The notes under the pieces are model-generated. The model did no database searches. It saw nothing but the letters and a program-made list of their open reading frames with translations, and was not told where the DNA came from. Below are positions 25,323 through 33,688 of a stretch of DNA of 37,169 nucleotides, piece after piece. The stretch's first letter is position 1. Each line of letters opens with the position of its first letter. The stretch spans positions 1 to 37,169 of the forward strand of contig JAAXPZ010000008.1 of assembly GCA_012329065.1 (NCBI GenBank). The letters run 5' to 3'. Both the position numbers and the translations under genes were made by a program. Source of the DNA: Sulfurovum sp. (GTDB lineage: Bacteria > Campylobacterota > Campylobacteria > Campylobacterales > Sulfurovaceae).

Positions 25323-26201
25323 TCATTTAATCTTCCGTATAAACAATCCACCCAATATCAAGACAAGTGCTACCCATACATTTATTTCTGGTATTGAATT
25401 GAAGAATAGCCATGACCAAAATATGGTAAACATAGGAATGAGATATGATACCTGAGACATGAACTGTACCCCAGTTCTCTGAACTAGATTAATCCGCATG
25501 AGTGAGGCTAGGGCGGTGGGTACTATAGCTAAGTATATGATGGTCAAGAACGGATAAGAGAGTAGCGAGATACTGCTTGGAGGCACAAGTAATATAAAAG
25601 GAAACATCATTAGTGACGCTGTGAGAAACATAGAGCAGGAGCAGACGAGGGTATTGATGTGATGTAATTTCCTTATCAAAAAGCCAGATGTTATGTAACC
25701 CATGACAGCTATGAGCATGGCAACTTTGCCATAAAGACCATATATATCGCCAGAAAAGAAATCATCCCCAAAGAGGATAAATATGCCAATAAAACCCATA
25801 GAAACGCCGATAAGTTTAAATATATTTATTTTCTCGTCATGCGTGACAAAATGAGATGTAATCAGTGCAATAAACGGCCCAACTGCTAACAATACAGCAG
25901 CAGTGCTTGCTGAGACATACTGTTGACCCCATGAGATGAGATAGAAGGGCATAGCATTGTTGAGCAGTCCTAGCACGATAAGCATGACCCAGCTTTTTTT
26001 ATCTCTAGGGAAGGAGAACTTTCTGAATAGGATAAACAGTAACAATAAAAGTGCAGCTATTGATATCCTATAAAAAGCCACTTGGAATGGATGGAATCCA
26101 GTCAAGGCATACTCTATACCCACAAAAGCACTGCCCCATATGGCTGATAGCAACATAAGCCAAAAATAGTCTATGTGTCTAGCATTTTGAATTGTTTTCA
26201 A
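25323..26201 (-). CDS. EamA/DMT-family permease in the glp operon
   Basis: A 292-residue inner-membrane permease with ten hydrophobic segments and two EamA repeats, each opening with the family pattern (MLLSAIWGSAFVGIEYAL and the repeat near residue 150, VAMLIAVMGYITSGFLI). Drug/metabolite transporters of this type move small metabolites, often as exporters; the substrate cannot be read from sequence. The start is TTG 26201, which overlaps the stop of the upstream flavoprotein gene as TTGA, so it belongs to the glycerol-3-phosphate operon and may move a related metabolite. A second, only distantly similar EamA gene lies at 32279-33193. Confidence 0.88.
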   Translation of the reverse strand: MKTIQNARHIDYFWLMLLSAIWGSAFVGIEYALTGFHPFQVAFYRISIAALLLLLFILFRKFSFPRDKKSWVMLIVLGLLNNAMPFYLISWGQQYVSASTAAVLLAVGPFIALITSHFVTHDEKINIFKLIGVSMGFIGIFILFGDDFFSGDIYGLYGKVAMLIAVMGYITSGFLIRKLHHINTLVCSCSMFLTASLMMFPFILLVPPSSISLLSYPFLTIIYLAIVPTALASLMRINLVQRTGVQFMSQVSYLIPMFTIFWSWLFFNSIPEINVWVALVLILGGLFIRKIK

Positions 26202-27445
26202 CTTTTCTGCTCTTCTTTGTATGTCACTTCCAGCCTATCGGATTTTTTGATAGGAATATTGAACCAGTCAACTGTTATACTTAGATATGGTACTGCACTT
26301 ATCTCTTGTCTCATCACCTCTTTATCGTTTAGCAGAATATTGAGTACACCTTTTGTATGTTTTGGGAATCTTATCTTGCACAGGTATTTCTGCTTTTTGT
26401 TACACTCTATGAGAGTAGGATAACACCACCCTATAGCTCCACCTATCTCTATCTTGACTGTGATAGGAATATCATTTTTTTGTAGCGATTTATGTATTGC
26501 TATTCCAGCTTTTTTGCCCTCGAAATAGCAGTTGAATGCCGTTAGTGCACCTCTGATCACATTACCTGCTAGAAAATACCGTTTATCTTTTGTTTGGAAG
26601 TTGTGTGTTATATCTGTAGAGCGGTTAAGTAGGTTGAAGTCATGTAAATGCTTCTGTAGCAAAGAACTCTCAGGAACAAAGCCACCAGAAAAAATCACAG
26701 CGTCACATTCTATGGTTTGCTCTGTATTGTTCTTGGAAATAGTAATACTTTTTACTTCTTTGTCTTCAGTGTTTATGCTTAGAAGCTTTGTGGATGTGTG
26801 AACTGGCGTTTTTAGTAGATATTTGGATGCATAGCTAAGTATACTAAAACTTTTGATTTTATCTTCTTCTTCGATGATTCCTGTGACCTCTATGCCTGCC
26901 TCTCTTGCCGTCATAATAGCAGAGAATGATACTATCTCACTTCCTATGATTACTGCTTTATTGAAAGGCTTACGATGGTGAATGTGCACAAATCTTTGCA
27001 GGGCTCCTGTGGTTATAATATTTGGACTTCTGCCGCCACTTATTGCCATAGAAGACCGTGTAGTTTCTCTGGCTCCCATAGCAAATAGAATTCTTTTTGC
27101 TATGTATTTGATCTCTCCATCTATGGTACTAAATGTTAGAATATCACCATTAATATGAGTTAGCGAATGTTTGAGTTTGATTGCCACGGAATGCTCTTTG
27201 GCTTTTCTCTCAAGAGTCATGGCATAATCCAAACCAGTCATAGGTCTATAGAATTCCATCAGTCCAAACCCCTGATGATCGCAGTGTCTGGATGTCATGG
27301 CTACTTGGTTTTCCCTGTCAAAGACCAGCATATTTTTGTCATGTCCAAGCTTGGATAGTTCTATGGCAGCAGCTATTCCTGCAGGCCCAGCTCCAATGAT
27401 AGCAATATCTATCTCAATAGGCTCTCCTATATCATTTTGGTACAT
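26198..27445 (-). CDS. GlpB-like NAD(P)/FAD-dependent oxidoreductase
   Basis: A 415-residue pyridine-nucleotide-disulfide-type flavoprotein without the redox Cys pair. The Rossmann motif is IIGAGPAGIAAAIELSK, then MGARETTRSSMAISGGRSPNII, the NAD(P)-side IIGSEIVSFSAIMTAREAG, and VIFSGGFVPESSLL before the last FAD contact FLAGNVIRGALTAFNCYFEGKKAG. About 85 C-terminal residues form an extra beta-rich domain. Proteins of this kind pair with a BFD-carrying GlpA-like dehydrogenase, as here, and are thought to pass electrons onward. In Firmicutes a small DUF1667 protein usually completes the set; none is present. The start overlaps the upstream stop by 19 bp. Confidence 0.85.
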   Translation of the reverse strand: MYQNDIGEPIEIDIAIIGAGPAGIAAAIELSKLGHDKNMLVFDRENQVAMTSRHCDHQGFGLMEFYRPMTGLDYAMTLERKAKEHSVAIKLKHSLTHINGDILTFSTIDGEIKYIAKRILFAMGARETTRSSMAISGGRSPNIITTGALQRFVHIHHRKPFNKAVIIGSEIVSFSAIMTAREAGIEVTGIIEEEDKIKSFSILSYASKYLLKTPVHTSTKLLSINTEDKEVKSITISKNNTEQTIECDAVIFSGGFVPESSLLQKHLHDFNLLNRSTDITHNFQTKDKRYFLAGNVIRGALTAFNCYFEGKKAGIAIHKSLQKNDIPITVKIEIGGAIGWCYPTLIECNKKQKYLCKIRFPKHTKGVLNILLNDKEVMRQEISAVPYLSITVDWFNIPIKKSDRLEVTYKEEQKS

Positions 27446-28887
27446 GATTTCTTTACCTCACTTTCACATATACTTGCTACGCTTGCCATGCAGTTGAATC
27501 CTTGACACCTACCCATCATAGCTCTGGTACGCCTTTTGAGTCCGCTCATTGTTCCTGCTGGAGTATCTCCTACGCATGCCTCTCTGATTTCCCTATCTGT
27601 TACCATCTCACAATGACACACGATTCGCCCATATCCAGCTACCTGATGATCTCTACTGCTAAATTGTGAAATATTTGGAATGGATATTTTTTTACTTGCT
27701 TTAGGTGAGTTATATTTTGTATCATTTAGCTCATAAACATGTTTTGCCAATCCAAGAGCAGAAGTGAGTCCAGTTGATCGTATGCCACCAACAGTAATCC
27801 AATTTTTCTCATCATTAAATTTGACTCTATAATATGTCTCATCTGAAGCAGGTCTGAGTCCAGCAAATATCGCCGTGACCTCATGTTCTTCAAGTGCTGG
27901 TAGCATAGTGTATGCTTTCTGTTTGAGATCTTCCAGTGTTTCTTTTGTGGTTATGCTATCTATTCTGTTATCTTGGTCTTCAGCTGTAGGTCCTACCAGA
28001 AGATTACCAAAAGCAGTTTTAGTGATGACAACACCTTTGGTTCTCTTAGTTGGCACAGGTAGTATGATAGAATTGATTAGGTCATATGCTGTCTCATCAA
28101 AGATAAGAAATTGTCCTTTTCTTGGAATGATTTTAAAGTCGATATTTCCACTTATCTTTTCAACTATATCTCCATATAGACCAGCTGCATTGATTACAAC
28201 TTTTGCCCTAATAGGATTTTGTTTTGTATCCAGCTCCCAATATGCACCATTGTGCTTTCCATTTGTAACCTCATGACTAAAAGCTGTTTTTCCTCCACAG
28301 GATATGCCTTTTTTGACATAAGCAAGTGGGGCACTCCAAGCATCGATGACCGCCTCACCATGTACTATGATAGCACCTTGTGCATTTTTTGATAGATTTG
28401 GCTCCATAGAGAGCACCTTTGATGAGGCTATCTGCTCTAGCTCCTGAACGCCATTTCCAAGTCCTTTTTTCAATATGCCATCTAGCTTCTCTAGCTGTTC
28501 TTCATTCCATGCGACTACCATTGCCTTGGTGTGCAATATCTGTAGATTCAGCTCATCTTTGAGCTTCAAGAACTCATCATAACCTTTTTGAACACATGCA
28601 AGCTCTAAGCTCTCTGCTGGAGCATCAAAGCCTGTGTGGAGTAAGGCACTGTTGCCTTTACTAGCACCTTCTAATATATCATTTTCTTTTTCGATCAACA
28701 CGGCTTTGGCACCCTGCTCACAAAACTCTTTAAATATAGCACAGCCCACTACACCTGCACCGATAATAGCGATGTCAAATATTTCATTTTTCTGAAACTT
28801 TTTGTGTCGAATTGGAAAAATTGTATTTAAGTTGATAGTATTCATGTTTGGCCTAGCTCTGATTTGGTATGGTTTTTTTTTCGACAT
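27427..28887 (-). CDS. GlpA-like glycerol-3-phosphate dehydrogenase with BFD [2Fe-2S] domain
   Basis: A 486-residue FAD protein of the DAO family. An N-terminal extension of about 37 residues precedes the Rossmann motif IAIIGAGVVGCAIFKEF. The segment SKGNSALLHTGFDAP matches the FAD-covering loop of GlpA/GlpO-type enzymes, with GLRPASDETYYRV and GGIRSTGLTSALGLAKHVYE near the end of the catalytic domain. The last 60 residues are a BFD-type [2Fe-2S] domain with Cys-x-Cys in IVCHCEMV and Cys-x4-Cys in GRCQGFNC. Likely role: oxidation of sn-glycerol-3-phosphate, or of a related 2-hydroxy compound, with the following flavoprotein as partner. AAGGAG before ATG 28887 lies within the end of glpD. Confidence 0.87.
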   Translation of the reverse strand: MSKKKPYQIRARPNMNTINLNTIFPIRHKKFQKNEIFDIAIIGAGVVGCAIFKEFCEQGAKAVLIEKENDILEGASKGNSALLHTGFDAPAESLELACVQKGYDEFLKLKDELNLQILHTKAMVVAWNEEQLEKLDGILKKGLGNGVQELEQIASSKVLSMEPNLSKNAQGAIIVHGEAVIDAWSAPLAYVKKGISCGGKTAFSHEVTNGKHNGAYWELDTKQNPIRAKVVINAAGLYGDIVEKISGNIDFKIIPRKGQFLIFDETAYDLINSIILPVPTKRTKGVVITKTAFGNLLVGPTAEDQDNRIDSITTKETLEDLKQKAYTMLPALEEHEVTAIFAGLRPASDETYYRVKFNDEKNWITVGGIRSTGLTSALGLAKHVYELNDTKYNSPKASKKISIPNISQFSSRDHQVAGYGRIVCHCEMVTDREIREACVGDTPAGTMSGLKRRTRAMMGRCQGFNCMASVASICESEVKKSCTKMI

Positions 28888-28890
28888 AAT

Positions 28891-30453
28891 TTATACTCCT
28901 TCTGTAAGCAAAGTTTTAGCTTCCAACTCTAATGTATCCCTTGTGTCTTTATCCCACCTGAGTACATCTTGCATAATATCGCAAACGCGAGGCAATATCT
29001 CTAGTGACATCGCTCTGTTTTTGAGCCCAAGATTGATCCGTCTTACGATAAAGTCTAGTGGTTTTTTGACATATTCATATCGGATACAGTAGAGTAGCTC
29101 TGCTATCATTGTTTCATTTTTGGGATGTAATTTAGCTGAAGCATTTTCACTATTGGCGATCTCTATGACCTTATAAGATTGGTCTCCGTATAGATTTTTT
29201 AGATGTTTTTCTATGTTTGTAGCCGTGATATCTTTCTGGCTCCCTACAACTCTGTATTGATTTGTTTTGCATGGGTGGCTCTGCGTGGTCTTTCCTAATT
29301 TCTGTAGTACAAGGTCTATAGTAGATTCTGACATGGATCTATAGCTAGTCCACTTGCCACCAGCCACGGTCATAAGTCCAGAGTTTGAGAATACTGCTAT
29401 ATGTTCTCTAGCTATTGTTGCTGTGCTTTTTGCTTCATTTTGCTTCAGTAGAGGACGAATACCAGCAAAGGTAGCAAGAATATCATATTTATAAATATGA
29501 ATATTAAGATATTCATTAATATTTTTTAATAGGTAAGAAATTTCTTCTTCTTCTGCTCTAGGATGTTCACTTATGTTACACACTATATCGTTAGTTCCTA
29601 TTAGACAGTTGCCTTGATAGGGGAGCACAAACAGAACCCTGCCATCACTTGTTTTGGGTATCATAATGCCTTTAGGTGACGGCAAGAATTTTTTATCTAC
29701 AATGATATGTATGCCACTACTTGTTTGTATTATTTGCTTACATTCAGCCTCATCTAATTTTCTAACTTCATCTATAAAAGGCCCAGTAGCATTTATGACT
29801 ATCGATGCTTCTATAGAGAAGGTTTTAGAACTTAGCTTATCCCATATAGAGACAGCAACTATCTTACCACTTTTTTTCTGGAAGGATATGAGCTTATGAT
29901 GATTGTGGGCACCCGCTCCATTTTCTTGGGCACTTTGAAGTAATGCTATTGTCATCCTGCTATCATTGAATGTTCCATCATAATAGCTGACTGCTGCTTT
30001 AAGCCCTTTGGGGCTAATCGCTGGGTTGAGCGCAAGAGTTTTTTTGGCAGATAATATTTTACTTTTGCCTAGAGTAGCGTTGCCTGAGATTATGTCATAC
30101 AGGAAAAGTCCAGCATAAATATAGGGAACTTCCCACCATCGATATAAGGGAGTGATTAGCTCGATAGTATTAGCTAAATGAGGAGCATTTTGCAAGAAAA
30201 GTTTTCTTTCTCTGAGTCCTTCTTTGACTAGACTATATTGAGCCCTATCACATCTTTTAACTGCCGCTTCAAGATACCTTACTCCTCCATGGATAAGTTT
30301 GGTGCTTCTGCTACTGGTTCCTTCTGCAAAATCATTTTGTTCAAACAGTATCACAGAAAGCCCTCGCAATGAGGCATCTAGAGCAATACCTGCACCAGTA
30401 GCTCCTCCTCCTATTATGACAATATCATACTGCTTGTCTATTGTATTATCCAT
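28891..30453 (-). CDS. glpD: Aerobic-type glycerol-3-phosphate dehydrogenase GlpD
   Basis: Membrane-associated FAD enzyme that oxidises sn-glycerol-3-phosphate to dihydroxyacetone phosphate and reduces quinone. At 520 residues it has the normal length. Seen are the Rossmann motif VIIGGGATGAGIALDASLRG, the strongly conserved GTSSRSTKLIHGGVRYLE, the ERKLFLQNAPHL segment, INATGPFIDEVR and VAGGKWTSYRSMSE, then the C-terminal helical domain. First gene of a four-gene operon (glpD, GlpA-like, GlpB-like, EamA). An 8-bp inverted repeat (TATCCATC at 30447-30454 and GATGGATA at 30474-30481) spans the start codon and could be an operator or translation-control hairpin. No glycerol kinase or facilitator gene is nearby. 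Confidence 0.95.
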   Translation of the reverse strand: MDNTIDKQYDIVIIGGGATGAGIALDASLRGLSVILFEQNDFAEGTSSRSTKLIHGGVRYLEAAVKRCDRAQYSLVKEGLRERKLFLQNAPHLANTIELITPLYRWWEVPYIYAGLFLYDIISGNATLGKSKILSAKKTLALNPAISPKGLKAAVSYYDGTFNDSRMTIALLQSAQENGAGAHNHHKLISFQKKSGKIVAVSIWDKLSSKTFSIEASIVINATGPFIDEVRKLDEAECKQIIQTSSGIHIIVDKKFLPSPKGIMIPKTSDGRVLFVLPYQGNCLIGTNDIVCNISEHPRAEEEEISYLLKNINEYLNIHIYKYDILATFAGIRPLLKQNEAKSTATIAREHIAVFSNSGLMTVAGGKWTSYRSMSESTIDLVLQKLGKTTQSHPCKTNQYRVVGSQKDITATNIEKHLKNLYGDQSYKVIEIANSENASAKLHPKNETMIAELLYCIRYEYVKKPLDFIVRRINLGLKNRAMSLEILPRVCDIMQDVLRWDKDTRDTLELEAKTLLTEGV

Positions 30454-30505
30454 CGCATAATAGTAGCATCAAAGATGGATATGGGGGCTTAAAAAAAGAT
30501 TCAGA

Positions 30506-30631
30506 ATGGTTGCGTTGTCTATAGTGCTTATTGCTTTGTTTGTTGCGACAGTATTTGTACTTGATGATAAGCAGAATAAGGCTAAAATATTACGCATAAA
30601 GTGTATTTTGCATCGTTACCATGATGTATAG
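30506..30631 (+). CDS. Possible 41-residue single-helix membrane peptide
   Basis: An ATG frame encoding 41 residues with one clear transmembrane helix (VALSIVLIALFVATVFVL) followed by a basic tail (DDKQNKAKILRIK). No good ribosome binding site precedes the ATG, and the frame is open back to 30467 without another start. It sits in the gap between glpD and the lipoprotein gene, opposite in strand. It may be a real small protein, a remnant of a larger gene, or chance. Confidence 0.25.
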   Translation: MVALSIVLIALFVATVFVLDDKQNKAKILRIKCILHRYHDV

Positions 30632-30634
30632 TAG

Positions 30635-31564
30635 TCAGCTTGGCATTTTCTCAAATGTAATAGTTGCCTGACTTGAGTTGTTTTCTCCGTCATTTGCTTT
30701 AAATCTAAAGCTGTTCGGCACTCCATCGAAACAATCTTTGCTTGCTTGAGGGGTATCTATTCTTAAAATCATTGTTCCATTATTTTCAAACACCAAAGTA
30801 CCATAGCTTGGATCAGATAGCTTTATGAAAGTTAGAGAATCGCCATTACGATCTTCTGCTTTGAGGGTAAAGTAAGCATTATTCCATATATCACAACATA
30901 GAAGGATAGTATCATCAAGTGCTACAGGTGCATCTGTTTGAGGCTCTCGTTCGGTTATTGTAATAATCATCTCATCACTACTTGATAGTCTATCATTATC
31001 CGTAGCAGTGTATATTAGTGTGTGCCGTCCAGCTATAGTAGCTTCGTATTCAAAAGATTTCGAGGCAGATAATAGACTTGACCCTTCTTTCCATGATCTA
31101 TCTTCAATGCTTCCGTCACTATCATTGTCTTCAGCACTAATAGTAATTGTGTCACCGACCAACAATTGCTTATCAGCTCCTGCATTTACACTTGGAGCCT
31201 TATTGACAGGTAAGCTAAGACCAGTAACCACTATAGATACAGTCGCTATATCGGTATTATCGCTGAAGCCAACTTCGAGAACATAAGAGAATGTGTCAGT
31301 GCCCGTATAATTATGATCAGGAGTATAGGTGATGGTCTTGTTTGACTCAATGGTTGCACTTGCGTTGTTTGAGCTTGTGACACTTTTTATCTTTTTTTCA
31401 AGACTATAATTTCCATCATTTGACAATACATCGATATTGCTGCTTTGGTTCATAGGAACTATTATTGAATCATTCTTTGCATCCGCATTCTTCGGGAATA
31501 CACCCCCACCACCTTCACAACCAAATAAAAATATAATAGAAATAACTAAAGTATACTTTTTCAA
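30635..31564 (-). CDS. Surface lipoprotein with Ig-like/PKD-like repeats
   Basis: A 309-residue lipoprotein. The signal peptide ends in the lipobox LFGC, with a Gly-rich tether (EGGGG) after the acylated Cys. Three beta-sandwich modules follow: a cadherin/VCBS-like one (about 28-112, ending TITYTPDHNYTGTDTFSYVLEV), a PKD-like one (about 118-205, APSVNAGADKQLLVGDTITISAEDND and TLIYTATDND), and a third with a Cys pair (about 210-309, ending FRFKANDGENNSSQATITF). This is a cell-surface or periplasmic binding or adhesion architecture; no enzyme motif is visible. The start is TTG 31564, with AGGAG seven bases upstream. Confidence 0.82.
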   Translation of the reverse strand: MKKYTLVISIIFLFGCEGGGGVFPKNADAKNDSIIVPMNQSSNIDVLSNDGNYSLEKKIKSVTSSNNASATIESNKTITYTPDHNYTGTDTFSYVLEVGFSDNTDIATVSIVVTGLSLPVNKAPSVNAGADKQLLVGDTITISAEDNDSDGSIEDRSWKEGSSLLSASKSFEYEATIAGRHTLIYTATDNDRLSSSDEMIITITEREPQTDAPVALDDTILLCCDIWNNAYFTLKAEDRNGDSLTFIKLSDPSYGTLVFENNGTMILRIDTPQASKDCFDGVPNSFRFKANDGENNSSQATITFEKMPS

Positions 31565-31672
31565 GGCAATCTCCTGATACTAACTGAAATTATAAGATAC
31601 TGGCTATCATTATATTTTAATCTATATTATACTGTGCTAAATGCTATAATTCCAAAACCATAGAGGGATAAA

Positions 31673-31729
31673 ATGAAAAATATAATATATAAATCACATT
31701 GTGTAAATATGCATAGGTACTCAGTGTGA
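31673..31729 (+). CDS. 18-residue leader ORF overlapping the next start
   Basis: ATG 31673 follows GAGGGA and opens an 18-codon frame (MKNIIYKSHCVNMHRYSV) that stops at TGA 31727-31729. The GTG start of the YcxB-like gene is at 31726, giving a GTGA overlap. This is the layout of a translated leader coupled to a gene with a poor ribosome binding site of its own. Alternatively the frames were once one gene and a frameshift separates them. Confidence 0.4.
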   Translation: MKNIIYKSHCVNMHRYSV

Positions 31730-32223
31730 GCATCTCACTTTCTTTTTCATGGAACGAGCAGGCATTTGCTACTGCAGGAGAGATTGCCTATAAATACAAG
31801 GCGACTCATACATATAAGAAATACTACGGATATTTTTTTATAGCTCTCATGGTACTAGGCTCATTTAGAGCAGTTGGACTTGGGGACTACTCTATGCTTT
31901 ATATTGGTGTGATACTATCTCTTTACTGGTATGTAGCTAGAGGTCTACTCTATAAAAGTAGGCTCAAAAGTCAATTTAAGAAAGAACACATCAAAAATGC
32001 AACTATGAAATTTACTTTTTCCAAAGAGGGTGTCAATATAAATGGAAACATGATTCCGTGGAGTCATATTTCTAAAGTGATTGTTCATCCAAAAGGTTTT
32101 TTACTGGAGAGAAGAGAGGGATATCCATACATACCTGCAACGGCATTCGAGAGTGACAATGATGTGGAAAAGCTATTGGACATACTGGAACAAGAAGATA
32201 TTTTATTATTGCGAATGAGTTAA
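31726..32223 (+). CDS. YcxB-like membrane protein
   Basis: A 165-residue protein with two close hydrophobic segments (about residues 32-72) followed by a soluble beta domain. The pattern, a Tyr/Lys-rich lead-in, two helices, then FSKEGVNINGNMIPWSHISKVIVHPKGFLLE and YPYIPATAFES, fits the uncharacterised YcxB-like family found in many bacteria. Function is unknown. The GTG start overlaps the 18-residue leader frame. Its stop codon TAA lies inside the TTAA of the palindromic repeat at 32220-32251. Confidence 0.75.
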   Translation: MSISLSFSWNEQAFATAGEIAYKYKATHTYKKYYGYFFIALMVLGSFRAVGLGDYSMLYIGVILSLYWYVARGLLYKSRLKSQFKKEHIKNATMKFTFSKEGVNINGNMIPWSHISKVIVHPKGFLLERREGYPYIPATAFESDNDVEKLLDILEQEDILLLRMS

Positions 32224-32251
32224 GGGCACCTCTAATAATAAGTGTCCTTAA
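32220..32251. repeat. Palindromic member of the TTAAGGGCAC repeat family, possible terminator
   Basis: TTAAGGGCAC at 32220-32229 pairs with GTGTCCTTAA at 32242-32251, a 10-bp stem with one G-U pair and a 12-base loop. The left arm plus loop start (TTAAGGGCACCTCTAA) equals the end of the MITE at 34197. It looks like both ends with the centre deleted. It also lies between two converging genes, where the hairpin could end transcription in both directions. Confidence 0.65.
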
Positions 32252-32278
32252 ATTTATTGAAGCTATATGGTTATCGCA

Positions 32279-33193
32279 TTACTTAGTGAAATTTCGGACA
32301 AAAACCCCAAGCCATAAACCAGTACCTATCAGTAACCCTCCAACTAAGTGATAGAGTTCTATAGTTTCTCCAAGAAAAAATACAGCCATTATAGCACCAA
32401 AAAGAGGCATAAGGTGAATAAACTGCCCTCCGACAGAAGCCCCTAATTTTTTCATACCATAGTTCCAAGCAAGATAAGAGATGATGGATGGGAATATAGC
32501 TATATAGGTGAATGCCATAATCATATTGTTGTTGAGTATGATTTGTTCTTGAAATGGATCTAATATCCATATAGGAAATATCATGATAGTCCCTAGCAGC
32601 AATAGTATGCCTAAAAATGGTACTGAGCTCAGCTCTTTTGGTCTGAGGTATTTTAGCAATATAGAATAAAGTGCCCAGACTAAGGCTGCTAACAGCATCC
32701 ATAGGTCACCCTTGTTGATTTCAAGTGTTACCAATACTTGCATATTTAGCTTGACCAATATCACAAGAACTCCCAGTAGGGAGATAATGACACCTAATAT
32801 CTGCCTAAATGATATCTGTTCTCCAAAAAATATACTAGTGATAAGAAGAATAAATATAGGAATAAAAGAGTTCAGTAAGGTTGCATTTGTAGCAGTTGTA
32901 TATAGTAGACTAATGTAGGCTAAAGAGTTGAATAGGCTTACGCTCAAAAGTGCCAAGACTGATATCTGCCAAAAATCTCTCTTGATAATATCTTTTTGCA
33001 ACCACATGGATTTTATAGCAAAAGGAAGAAAAATAACACTTGCAAGAAGCCATCGCCAAAAGGAAAGACCTATAGGAGCATGCTGGTCTGCAACAGCTTT
33101 TCCTACGATAAAATTACCTGCCCAAAGTAGGGGAGGTATGATCATGACGAGATAAGGCTTAATCGTTTTTCCTTCAGAGAGCTTATGTGGCAT
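32279..33193 (-). CDS. EamA/DMT-family permease
   Basis: A 304-residue permease with ten hydrophobic segments and two EamA repeats: the first opens PYLVMIIPPLLWAGNFIVGK with the typical RWLLASVIFLPFA segment, the second starts near KGDWMLLAALVWALYSILLK. The C-terminal SVGGQFIHLMPLFGAIMAVFFLGETIELYHLVGGLLI is characteristic. The substrate is unknown. ATG 33193 was chosen because AAAGGA lies about a dozen bases upstream; the frame continues to 33217. It is divergent from the selenoprotein gene, with 74 bp between the starts. Confidence 0.87.
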   Translation of the reverse strand: MPHKLSEGKTIKPYLVMIIPPLLWAGNFIVGKAVADQHAPIGLSFWRWLLASVIFLPFAIKSMWLQKDIIKRDFWQISVLALLSVSLFNSLAYISLLYTTATNATLLNSFIPIFILLITSIFFGEQISFRQILGVIISLLGVLVILVKLNMQVLVTLEINKGDLWMLLAALVWALYSILLKYLRPKELSSVPFLGILLLLGTIMIFPIWILDPFQEQIILNNNMIMAFTYIAIFPSIISYLAWNYGMKKLGASVGGQFIHLMPLFGAIMAVFFLGETIELYHLVGGLLIGTGLWLGVFVRNFTK

Positions 33194-33267
33194 TATATCA
33201 AAAATCCTTTGTTGCACATTTACTGCACAGTGGATTGGCTATACTTGCAAAAATCAAAGGAGAAACA

Positions 33268-33663
33268 GTGAAGAAGTTATTTTTATTTTTCGTTATTGTG
33301 CTATCAGCATCGTTTGCTCAAGCTGCTGCAGGATGGCTTGGTGACTATAGTGCCACTCTAGCAAAAGCACAAAAAATTCACAAACCAATTGTCATGATGT
33401 ATTCAGCAGAGCATTGACCAACTTGTAATAAAATGAAGCAGGATGTTTTCACACAAAAAAAAGTTGCAAGTTTTCTCTCCAGGAATTTTGTGTCAGTGGA
33501 GCTGGATGTAGACAAAGATGAGCTAGTAGAAGGCTTCAGTGTCGTCGCTGTACCTACATTCTATGTATTAACCGAAAAAGGAAAGATGATAGATGCGGTA
33601 GTGGGCGGTGCAAATGCTAAACAATTTGTAGATTATCTAAAAAGCGTATTGCCCAAAAAGTGA
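33268..33663 (+). CDS. Periplasmic thioredoxin-fold selenoprotein (Sec-Pro-Thr-Cys)
   Basis: The frame from GTG 33268 (AAAGGAG upstream) to TAG-free end at 33663 is interrupted only by TGA at 33415-33417. Reading that TGA as selenocysteine gives a 131-residue protein: signal peptide MKKLFLFFVIVLSASFAQA, then KPIVMMYSAEH-Sec-PTCNKMKQDVF, a strand SVELDVDKDEL, and the cis-Pro loop VAVPTFYVLTEKGK. Sec50 falls exactly on the first Cys of the thioredoxin CxxC active site, and Cys53 is the partner. Both halves keep the fold without frameshift. Its role would be thiol-disulfide or peroxide chemistry in the periplasm. The alternative is a nonsense-mutated pseudogene, which the exact active-site position makes unlikely. 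Without selenocysteine insertion the product would stop after 49 residues. Confidence 0.85.
33415..33455 (+). promoter_or_regulatory. Sec codon and candidate SECIS hairpin
   Basis: Bacterial selenocysteine insertion needs a hairpin shortly after the UGA. Here UGAA (33434-33437) can pair with UUCA (33448-33451) around the loop GCAGGAUGUU, with UGU/ACA pairing possible below it. The loop begins 20 bases after the UGA and shares GCAGG with the E. coli fdhF SECIS loop as I recall it. The stem is weak and AU-rich, so the structure is tentative. Confidence 0.45.
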
Positions 33664-33688
33664 TGCTATTCTATTTCACAATTTGGGA

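Noticed and set aside
33433-33663. A separate short thioredoxin-like gene starting at ATG 33433
   Set aside because: It would lack the signal peptide, first strand and active site; no ribosome binding site precedes it. Joining through the TGA restores a full thioredoxin.
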